Origin: Clostridiales bacterium
Lineage (GTDB): Bacteria > Bacillota > Clostridia > Peptostreptococcales > JAAYPU01
Direction: 5' to 3'
DNA length: 7,779 nt
Assembly (NCBI GenBank): GCA_012519645.1
Contig: JAAYPU010000076.1
Location: forward strand, 1 to 7,779
This document shows positions 1-4,517 of this stretch, piece after piece (within the stretch, counting starts at the first letter, position 1; each line of letters begins with the position of its first letter). Under the pieces are notes generated by a model. That model had not been told where the DNA came from and searched no databases. It worked only from the letters and a program-made list of their open reading frames with translations. The translations under genes and the position numbers were made by a program.

Positions 1-35
1 TAAGAACTAATAACTAAGAACTAAGAGTTAAGGAA
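1..35. repeat. Period-7 tandem repeat, unit TAAGAAC
   Basis: Five consecutive heptads can be read: TAAGAAC, TAATAAC, TAAGAAC, TAAGAGT, TAAGGAA. The tract starts at the window edge, so it may extend further left. The last heptad runs into the hairpin at 34-61. The 12-bp word TAACTAAGAACT (11-22) occurs again in the same orientation at 2352-2363, on the other side of rqcH. No coding potential is apparent. Confidence 0.75.
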
Positions 36-61
36 GAAACTTGCCTGGCGGCAAGTTTCTT
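34..61. terminator. Long perfect hairpin, possible terminator of an upstream gene
   Basis: A 12-bp perfect stem, AAGAAACTTGCC (34-45) with GGCAAGTTTCTT (50-61), closes a TGGC loop (46-49). On the plus strand the 3' arm continues into a moderately T-rich tail (TTTCTTTAACTTT), so it could end a gene lying left of the window. It could also act on the minus strand below rqcH, but the T-run there is poor. The hairpin resembles the one at 170-193, so it may be a repeat-family member rather than a dedicated terminator. Confidence 0.45.
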
Positions 62-68
62 TAACTTT

Positions 69-152
69 CATCTATCATCTTTCATCTATCATCTATCATC
101 TATCATCTATCATCTATCATCTATCATCTATCATCTTCCATCTGTCATCATT
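69..152. repeat. Twelve-unit heptanucleotide array, unit CATCTAT
   Basis: Twelve heptads in perfect 7-bp register. Eight are exactly CATCTAT (69-75 and seven in a row at 83-131). The others are CATCTTT (76-82), CATCTTC (132-138), CATCTGT (139-145) and CATCATT (146-152). Degenerate units lie at the edges and the exact block in the middle, as expected for expansion by slippage or unequal exchange. There are no spacers, so it is not a CRISPR. No reading frame with a start and ribosome binding site crosses it. Copy number is likely to vary between strains. Confidence 0.93.
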
Positions 153-169
153 AATCTAATCCAAATGTA

Positions 170-193
170 GAAATTTTGCTTTGGCAAAATTTC
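170..193. repeat. Perfect inverted repeat downstream of rqcH
   Basis: The arms GAAATTTTGC (170-179) and GCAAAATTTC (184-193) form a 10-bp perfect stem with a 4-nt loop (TTTG). It lies about 50 nt beyond the rqcH stop on the minus strand. Neither side carries a clear U-tract, so it is at best a weak terminator or a 3'-end stabiliser. It aligns with the hairpin at 34-61: both read AGAAA-(variable)-TTGC/loop/GCAA-(variable)-TTTC on the plus strand, and stem changes are matched on the opposite arm. Confidence 0.7.
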
Positions 194-203
194 CTCCTTA
201 TCT

Positions 204-231
204 TTCAGTTTTCAGTTGTCAGTTTTCAATT
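204..231. repeat. Period-7 tandem repeat, unit TTCAGTT
   Basis: Four consecutive heptads: TTCAGTT (204-210), TTCAGTT (211-217), GTCAGTT (218-224) and TTCAATT (225-231). The tract ends 14 bp before the last base of rqcH (the gene is on the minus strand and its stop is at 246-248). It has the same period as the other tracts in the window but a different unit. Confidence 0.85.
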
Positions 232-245
232 GACCCTAAACACCG

Positions 246-1982
246 TTATACGCTCTCTTTTGGATTCACATATACCGTATTGTGGTTATCATATATCACC
301 ATTCCGGGTTTAGCTCCGTTGGGTTTGCGTACGTTTTTTACCAAAGTGTAATCTACCGGAACGTTTTCTGACATTTTTCCTTTGCTGTGATACGCTGCCA
401 ATGCTGCTGCTTCCAGAAGTGTTTTTTCAGGCACTTTTTTACCTTGGGTCACAATGATCACATGAGAACCTGGTATTTCTTTTGTATGGAGCCATATATC
501 TGATTTTGCGGCTGTCTTAAGTGTTAAAATATCGTTTTGCTTATTGTTTTTCCCAACCAATATCGCATAGCCTTCAGAGGATGTAAATGATAAGGGCTGG
601 GATTGGACTTTCTTATTTTTCTGTGTCATGTTTCTCTTTTTAAGATAATTTTCATCAATAAGTTCTTGTCGTATTTCTTCAATATCTTGTGAAGAAGAAG
701 CATCCTCTATATTTAAGAAAACTGATTCTAAATAGTCAAGCTCTCTGTTAGTTTCTTCAAGCTGAATAAGCTTTTCTTTATATGTTTTCTTTGCTTTGTT
801 ATATTTTTTAAAATACTTTTGCGCATTTTCCGATGGAGATAGATGTTCATCCATTGGGATCTCAATTATTTCTCCTGGATTATAATAGTTTTCAAGACGT
901 GCATGAGAGCTGCCATCCTGAATGCGATAGAGGTTTGCATTAATAAGTTCTCCGTACAGCCTGTAGGAGTCTGCTTTTTCAGCTTCCATTATTTCTTCAA
1001 GGAGCCTTTGTTTTTTCAGTCCAAGCTTATCAAGAAGAGAATGCACATGCTTATGCAGGTCTGCGGATTTCTGCTTAAGCCTATTTTGAGTATCTTTATT
1101 AAAATAAAAGGCTTCAACTGCCATGCTGATACTATCAAAATATTTTATTTTATAATACTTAACTGCATATTCCGTGGGAAATGAATAAAAATCAACCAGA
1201 TTATCCATTTCGTCAGATAAAAGGCAGGGCTGATATTTTTTGTTTTTAACTAAGCTGACAATGTTCGAGAAATAGTAATACAATGCATCAAATGACTCTT
1301 CAGAGATATTTTTAGAAGGCATGTCTTCGTCAATATCTGCCAGTTCACAAATCTGTCGGGCTATAAACGGACTCATTCCCTGAAAGGACTGATAAATGGA
1401 TTTGATAATGGGCGCATTGGCTTCAGTAAGTTTTTCTTTAAATAAATATTTATCAGCAGTTAAAGGGGAAATTTTACTTTGGTCCGGAGGTGATACATAT
1501 TCTTTTCCGGGCAGGATCTGACGATAACGGTTAACGTCTATTGAAATCTTTTTAATACTATCGAGTATTTTATTTGATTCCGCATCAATAAGTATTATAT
1601 TGCTGTGCTTGCCCATTATTTCAACTATCAGTTTTTTCATGGAAGGGTAGCCTAATTCGTTATAAGACTCTATATGTATCTCTACGATACGCTCAAAGTC
1701 TCTTTGGATGATTGAAGATATGCGGCCTCCTTGAATATGTTTTCTTAAGAACATGCAAAAATTAGGAGCTGACGGAGGGTTGTTTTTCGATGAATTCATC
1801 AGATGTAATCTGGGGTAGCTGCTGCTTGAAGAAATGAGCAGCTTATAATTCACTCCGTTTGCACGTATATGTAAAGTGATTTCATCACTTTCAGGCTGAT
1901 ATATTTTTTCTATTTTACCGTTTGAGAGGAGACTATTAAGCTCCCAAACCATATTGGATGTTACTATCCCGTCAAAAGGCAT
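246..1982 (-). CDS. rqcH: Ribosome quality control factor RqcH (NFACT / FbpA family)
   Basis: Bacterial homologue of NEMF/Rqc2, long annotated as fibronectin-binding protein. Family members bind 50S subunits carrying obstructed peptidyl-tRNA and recruit tRNA-Ala to add C-terminal alanine tails, marking the chain for degradation. The 578-residue product has the expected layout: NFACT-N opening MPFDGIVTSN, FCMFLRKHI near 75-83 and EIMGKHSNIILIDA at 121-134; a helix-hairpin-helix-like middle around 200-220; a charged coiled-coil region about 295-455; and C-terminal NFACT-R (DUF814) with SDIWLHTKEIPGSHVII at 494-510. Start chosen at 1982 because MPFDG is the family N-terminus and AAGGAAG (complement of 1991-1997) lies 8 nt upstream. 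An in-frame extension to about 2075 exists but is repeat-derived. Position 97 is Glu in FERI, where B. subtilis RqcH has the functional Asp97-Arg98 pair; Arg98 is kept. Monocistronic and divergent from dapF. Confidence 0.95.
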   Translation of the reverse strand: MPFDGIVTSNMVWELNSLLSNGKIEKIYQPESDEITLHIRANGVNYKLLISSSSSYPRLHLMNSSKNNPPSAPNFCMFLRKHIQGGRISSIIQRDFERIVEIHIESYNELGYPSMKKLIVEIMGKHSNIILIDAESNKILDSIKKISIDVNRYRQILPGKEYVSPPDQSKISPLTADKYLFKEKLTEANAPIIKSIYQSFQGMSPFIARQICELADIDEDMPSKNISEESFDALYYYFSNIVSLVKNKKYQPCLLSDEMDNLVDFYSFPTEYAVKYYKIKYFDSISMAVEAFYFNKDTQNRLKQKSADLHKHVHSLLDKLGLKKQRLLEEIMEAEKADSYRLYGELINANLYRIQDGSSHARLENYYNPGEIIEIPMDEHLSPSENAQKYFKKYNKAKKTYKEKLIQLEETNRELDYLESVFLNIEDASSSQDIEEIRQELIDENYLKKRNMTQKNKKVQSQPLSFTSSEGYAILVGKNNKQNDILTLKTAAKSDIWLHTKEIPGSHVIIVTQGKKVPEKTLLEAAALAAYHSKGKMSENVPVDYTLVKNVRKPNGAKPGMVIYDNHNTVYVNPKESV

Positions 1983-2010
1983 TGCTTTCACTTCCTTAAT
2001 GTTTAAATAT

Positions 2011-2075
2011 GTTCTTTCGGAACAATGTGAATATGCTTCTTTGAAGCAGTGTGAGTATAAATATGTGCTTCGCAC
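2011..2075 (-). repeat. Three tandem mini-hairpins in the rqcH leader
   Basis: On the rqcH-sense (minus) strand, three short perfect stems follow one another: GTGC-GAA-GCAC (2075-2065), GCTTC-AAA-GAAGC (2047-2035) and GTTC-CGAAA-GAAC (2023-2011). Each is preceded by a CACATTG/CACACTG-like sequence and followed by ATATT. Stem sequences differ but pairing is complete in all three, and loops are purine-rich. If transcription starts near 2114 (see the promoter at 2121-2148), all three would lie in the rqcH 5' leader. Role unknown. Confidence 0.75.
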
Positions 2076-2120
2076 AATGTAAGTGTAAGTAATTTAAGAT
2101 TTATGCGAATTAAGATTGCT

Positions 2121-2148
2121 AATATAAAATCCACTAAACTATTGTTAA
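2121..2148 (-). promoter_or_regulatory. Candidate sigma-A promoter for rqcH
   Basis: On the minus strand, TTAACA (complement of 2143-2148; five of six matches to TTGACA) is followed after 16 nt by TATATT (complement of 2121-2126; five of six to TATAAT). The predicted start is near 2114, giving a leader of about 130 nt that carries the three mini-hairpins. The spacer is one short of the optimum and the region is AT-rich, so chance matches are possible. Confidence 0.45.
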
Positions 2149-2161
2149 ACTATAGTTGAAC
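2144..2161. promoter_or_regulatory. 18-bp near-palindrome overlapping the rqcH -35 region
   Basis: GTTAAACTATAGTTGAAC reads as an inverted repeat with eight of nine base pairs matched; its centre AACTATAGTT (2148-2157) is a perfect 10-bp palindrome. It overlaps the candidate rqcH -35 box at 2143-2148, the position expected of a dimeric repressor or activator site. No cognate regulator is identified, and short AT-rich palindromes arise by chance. Confidence 0.3.
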
Positions 2162-2174
2162 GATTGTGTCTAAC

Positions 2175-2187
2175 GATGCGAAGTATC
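2175..2187. repeat. Mini-hairpin with GAA loop
   Basis: GATGC-GAA-GTATC: five base pairs including one G-T wobble, with a 3-nt GAA loop. Its core GCGAAG-T is close to GCGAAGC, which is known to form an exceptionally stable DNA mini-hairpin. The same loop occurs on the other strand at 2065-2075. The period-7 tract at 2184-2211 begins within its 3' arm. Confidence 0.6.
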
Positions 2188-2211
2188 CATACTCCATACT
2201 CTATACTCTAT
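2184..2211. repeat. Period-7 tandem repeat, unit ACTCTAT
   Basis: Four heptads, TATCCAT, ACTCCAT, ACTCTAT, ACTCTAT, lie between two mini-hairpins. They decay into ATACTGA at 2212-2218. The unit is compositionally similar to, but not the same as, the CATCTAT array on the other side of rqcH. Confidence 0.8.
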
Positions 2212-2215
2212 ATAC

Positions 2216-2230
2216 TGATGCGCAGCATCA
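2216..2230. repeat. Mini-hairpin with GCA loop
   Basis: TGATGC-GCA-GCATCA is a perfect 6-bp stem with a 3-nt GCA loop. GCA belongs to the same GNA loop class as the GAA hairpins at 2065-2075 and 2175-2187. It is followed by TCATCAG and then the GC-rich heptad tract at 2234-2275. Confidence 0.75.
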
Positions 2231-2233
2231 TCA

Positions 2234-2275
2234 GACGCCGGACCTGAAACCGGAGACCGGAGACCGGAGACCTCT
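2234..2275. repeat. GC-rich period-7 tandem repeat, unit GACCGGA
   Basis: Six heptads: GACGCCG, GACCTGA, AACCGGA, GACCGGA, GACCGGA, GACCTCT. This is a GC-rich island in otherwise AT-rich intergenic DNA. CCGG/CCGGA words recur every 7 bp. It is not part of a credible reading frame. Confidence 0.85.
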
Positions 2276-2302
2276 ATTATTGTATCATTGTTTAAAAAGA
2301 TG

Positions 2303-2331
2303 TGGAAATATTATTCACCATTATATACAAT
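2303..2331 (+). promoter_or_regulatory. Weak candidate promoter for dapF-yicC
   Basis: TGGAAA (2303-2308, four of six to TTGACA), a 17-nt spacer and TACAAT (2326-2331, five of six to TATAAT) would start transcription near 2338, about 90 nt before dapF. It is the best of several weak matches in this AT-rich stretch, and I would not rely on it without transcript-end data. Confidence 0.3.
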
Positions 2332-2351
2332 ATTATCATAAGGTCAAGAAT

Positions 2352-2363
2352 TAACTAAGAACT
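2352..2363. repeat. 12-bp direct repeat, second copy (first at 11-22)
   Basis: TAACTAAGAACT here is identical and in the same orientation as the copy at 11-22, so the two copies bracket rqcH and its repeat-rich flanks. Identity stops immediately outside the 12 bp. It may be shared repeat ancestry or chance within low-complexity DNA. Confidence 0.6.
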
Positions 2364-2371
2364 GATTTAAG

Positions 2372-2399
2372 TCTCAGGTTTCTGGTGTCGGGTCTCAGG
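2372..2399. repeat. Period-7 degenerate repeat, unit TCTCAGG
   Basis: Four heptads, TCTCAGG (2372-2378), TTTCTGG, TGTCGGG and TCTCAGG (2393-2399), put two identical copies exactly 21 bp apart. The tract lies 30 bp upstream of the dapF start codon, just before the ribosome binding site, so it would be in the dapF leader if the promoter at 2303-2331 is real. Confidence 0.7.
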
Positions 2400-2429
2400 A
2401 ATTTAAATGAAAGCTGAAAGGAGTATACA

Positions 2430-3269
2430 ATGGAATTTTGGAAAATGCACGGTGCAGGAAACGACTTCATTATAGTTGACAATAGAAAAAAAGTAATAGA
2501 AAATAAGCCCCAAACTGCCATTGAAGTATGCGACAGACATTTCGGTGTAGGTGCAGACGGTTTAGTACTGGTTGAATATTCTCAAGCTTATGATATAAAA
2601 ATGGATTTTTATAACTCTGACGGTTCCCATGCAACTATGTGCGGAAATGCTATTAGGTGTTTTGTAAAGTATGTCTTTGATAATAAGATATTAGACAAGG
2701 CAGCTTTTACTGTTGAAACCGGAGACGGACCTAAAGAGGCGACGGTATTGAATACTGATGAAAAGGAATCCGTAGTCAAAGTGAATATGGGACGCTGGGA
2801 TTTTTCAGCGCCTACTGTAATACCCAATATAACGGATGCAAATGGAAAGGAATATATTTGCCAGCAAATTGAAGTATTAGACAAAAGCTTTGAGCTTTCC
2901 TGTGTACATATGGGTGTGCCCCATGGTGTTATTTTAGTAGATGAAATATGTGAGGAAGATACTATCAGGTATGGTTCTGTATTGGAAAAACATCCTGATT
3001 TTCCTCAGGGTATCAATGTTAATTTTGTAAAGGTTATAGATGAATCGCATATAGAAGTGGATACATGGGAGCGAGGAGCAGGGAAAACACTGGCATGCGG
3101 CACCGGGATATGCTCTTCTGCAATAATAGCAAATTTTTTGAATAAAATAGGGAAAACTGTTGAAGTCAAAGCGGCAGGCGGAATATTAAAAGTAACTTTG
3201 AATTCCGGCAGCGTAATAATGGAAGGTAAAGCAGTTACAATTTGTAAAGGCACTACAGTCCACATATAG
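2430..3269 (+). CDS. dapF: Diaminopimelate epimerase
   Basis: Interconverts LL- and meso-2,6-diaminopimelate in the cytoplasm, a cofactor-independent two-cysteine epimerisation supplying lysine and peptidoglycan precursors. The 279-residue product is typical in length and shows the pseudo-symmetric two-domain family: MHGAGNDF at 6-13, GVGADGLVLV at 39-48, the first catalytic Cys71 in MCGNAIRC, and the second, Cys223, in GAGKTLACGTG. Glu214-Arg215 (WERG) match the substrate carboxylate-binding pair. One oddity: the usual MGNPHxV substrate segment reads MGVPHGV (161-167), so the Asn that normally contacts substrate is Val163. The start has AAAGGAG (2417-2423) 6 nt upstream. It is first in the plus-strand cluster, 9 nt before yicC. 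The related histidine racemases share this fold, but retention of the other DapF motifs favours epimerase. Confidence 0.95.
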   Translation: MEFWKMHGAGNDFIIVDNRKKVIENKPQTAIEVCDRHFGVGADGLVLVEYSQAYDIKMDFYNSDGSHATMCGNAIRCFVKYVFDNKILDKAAFTVETGDGPKEATVLNTDEKESVVKVNMGRWDFSAPTVIPNITDANGKEYICQQIEVLDKSFELSCVHMGVPHGVILVDEICEEDTIRYGSVLEKHPDFPQGINVNFVKVIDESHIEVDTWERGAGKTLACGTGICSSAIIANFLNKIGKTVEVKAAGGILKVTLNSGSVIMEGKAVTICKGTTVHI

Positions 3270-3278
3270 GAGGAAAAA

Positions 3279-4163
3279 ATGATAAAAAGCATGACAGGAT
3301 TCGGCAGAAGTGAATATTCTGACGGTAAACGAAATATTATGGTTGAAATAAAATCAGTCAATCATCGTTACAATGATATTTCAATCAGAATGCCGAAAAA
3401 ATACTCCTTCGCGGAAGAAAAAATTAAAAATTTTATCAAAGAAGTTGTTAAAAGAGGAAAAATAGACATTTCAATAATTGTAGAAAATATTACCGAAAAT
3501 GATTCTAATGTTCAATTAAACACTATGCTGGCGGCCCAGTATTATGAAAGTCTTAAAATTCTTGGAGATGAATTTGACTTAAAAGATAATATTACATTAT
3601 CTTTGATTGCATCGCTACCTGATGTTATGAGGCTTAAACCCGATATAGATGATGAAGAGGCTTTTATTAAAATTATTCAGATACCTGTGATGCAGGCAGT
3701 GCAAAAATTAGATGAAATGAGAAATGATGAAGGATGCAAACTAGCAGAAGATATTATTTTAAGAGGAGATTTAATCTTAGACTTCGTTAACAAGATCGAG
3801 GAGAGAGCACCATATGTCGTTACCGAATATCGCGATAAATTACAGGAAAGGATCAAAGATCTTCTCGGTGATAACATTATTGTAGATCAGGAACGAATTG
3901 CAATGGAGACGGCTTTGTTTGCTGATAAATGCAGTATTGCGGAGGAGCTGGTACGACTTAAAAGTCATATCATTCAATTAAAAAGGAATGTGGAAAAAAG
4001 CCAGGAGCCTTCCGGCCGAAAGCTTGATTTTATAGTCCAGGAAATGAATCGTGAAGCGAATACGATCGGTTCAAAAGCCAACGATTTAGAAATTACAAAC
4101 ATGGTGGTAGAAATTAAGAGTGAGATCGAGAAAATAAGAGAACAAATTCAAAATATTGAATAA
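3279..4163 (+). CDS. yicC: YicC/YloC-family endoribonuclease
   Basis: Homologue of E. coli YicC and B. subtilis YloC, a family shown to have endoribonuclease activity and linked to small-RNA/mRNA turnover; physiological targets in this organism are unknown. The 294 residues show the full family pattern: MIKSMTGFGR at the N-terminus, SVNHRYNDI at 26-34, EGCKLAEDI at 151-159, ADKCSIAEELVRLKSHI at 215-231, and the C-terminal DUF1732 signature with GRKLDF at 246-251, EMNREANTIGSKA at 255-267 and a helical tail. The ribosome binding site TAGGAGG (3267-3273) overlaps the dapF stop codon, which suggests translational coupling to dapF. A 78-nt gap with its own promoter follows before remA. It occupies the same place as yloC in the B. 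subtilis yloC-remA-gmk-rpoZ-coaBC-priA order. Confidence 0.95.
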   Translation: MIKSMTGFGRSEYSDGKRNIMVEIKSVNHRYNDISIRMPKKYSFAEEKIKNFIKEVVKRGKIDISIIVENITENDSNVQLNTMLAAQYYESLKILGDEFDLKDNITLSLIASLPDVMRLKPDIDDEEAFIKIIQIPVMQAVQKLDEMRNDEGCKLAEDIILRGDLILDFVNKIEERAPYVVTEYRDKLQERIKDLLGDNIIVDQERIAMETALFADKCSIAEELVRLKSHIIQLKRNVEKSQEPSGRKLDFIVQEMNREANTIGSKANDLEITNMVVEIKSEIEKIREQIQNIE

Positions 4164-4177
4164 TTCGTATGTTTCTA

Positions 4178-4206
4178 TTGAAATATTGTCACTGATACAT
4201 TATATT
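4178..4206 (+). promoter_or_regulatory. Sigma-A-type promoter ahead of remA
   Basis: TTGAAA (4178-4183) and TATATT (4201-4206) are separated by exactly 17 nt, and each matches the consensus at five of six positions. The predicted start is near 4213, about 30 nt before the remA ATG. This is the best promoter match in the window. It sits in the largest gap of the plus-strand cluster, so remA-gmk-rpoZ-coaBC can probably be expressed independently of dapF-yicC. Confidence 0.65.
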
Positions 4207-4241
4207 AGATAATAATAATTTTACTGAAAGGTGGCAAAATA

Positions 4242-4490
4242 ATGGGCGTTAAGTTAGTGAATATTGGATTTGGAAACATCGTCTCAGCAAATCGTGTTGT
4301 AGCCATTGTAAGTCCGGAATCCGCACCAATCAAAAGAATAATTCAAGAAGCGCGGGATAATGGATTATTAATCGATGCTACATATGGAAGAAGAACACGT
4401 GCAGTTATAGTTACAGATAGTGAACATATAATATTATCTGCTATGCAGCCTGAAACTGTTGCCAACAGACTGACAGACAAAAACGACTAA
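4242..4490 (+). CDS. remA: RemA-like DNA-binding regulator (DUF370)
   Basis: Small protein of the RemA/YlzA family. In B. subtilis RemA activates biofilm matrix and osmoprotection genes and binds DNA as a ring-shaped oligomer. The 82 residues open MGVKLVNIGFGNIVSANRVVAIVSP and contain the family segment YGRRTRAVIVTDS at 48-60. Arg18, Pro29, Arg50 and Arg51 are all present; from memory these positions are important in B. subtilis RemA. AAAGGTGG (4227-4234) lies 7 nt before the ATG, and a promoter match lies at 4178-4206. gmk follows after 27 nt. Clostridia widely carry this gene without the Bacillus matrix operons, so the regulon here cannot be inferred; the conserved position next to gmk is the main clue. 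Confidence 0.93.
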   Translation: MGVKLVNIGFGNIVSANRVVAIVSPESAPIKRIIQEARDNGLLIDATYGRRTRAVIVTDSEHIILSAMQPETVANRLTDKND

Positions 4491-4517
4491 TATAACGAAA
4501 AGATGAGAGGAGAATGT

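Larger units (their letters stand above)
1983..2429. other. Divergent rqcH-dapF intergenic region, repeat-rich
   Basis: 447 bp without a credible gene. In order it holds the rqcH ribosome binding site (1991-1997), three small tandem hairpins (2011-2075), an AT-rich stretch with a candidate rqcH promoter and a palindrome (2121-2161), two more small hairpins (2175-2187, 2216-2230), period-7 tracts (2184-2211, 2234-2275, 2372-2399), a candidate dapF promoter (2303-2331) and the dapF ribosome binding site AAAGGAG (2417-2423). I see no lysine riboswitch, T-box or other RNA leader class that I could recognise. Confidence 0.8.

Noticed and set aside
69..152. Possible CRISPR array
   Set aside because: Units are 7 bp and contiguous with no spacers, and there are no cas genes. 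It is a simple tandem repeat.
34..193. The two long hairpins as terminal inverted repeats of a small mobile element
   Set aside because: Each is a self-contained hairpin rather than one arm of a pair, no target duplication is visible, and the DNA between them is the heptad array.
843..1184. 113-codon plus-strand reading frame inside rqcH
   Set aside because: Antisense to a well-supported conserved gene, with no ribosome binding site or domain; a shadow of the rqcH reading frame.
1983..2075. In-frame N-terminal extension of rqcH (about 31 residues)
   Set aside because: The family starts at MPFDG, a good ribosome binding site lies just before 1982, and the extension is translated from the mini-hairpin repeats. 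A start there is likely to be a gene-caller artefact.
2166..2354. 62-codon plus-strand reading frame upstream of dapF
   Set aside because: GTG start with no ribosome binding site, and composed of heptad repeats and hairpins; the peptide has no recognisable domain.
2276..2429. Riboswitch (for example lysine type) ahead of dapF
   Set aside because: I could not find the conserved core or a plausible multi-stem aptamer; the available leader is short and partly heptad repeat.
4503..4517. Earlier ATG for gmk adding MRGEC
   Set aside because: No good ribosome binding site precedes it; its own sequence contains the GAGGAG that serves the ATG at 4518, where family homology begins.
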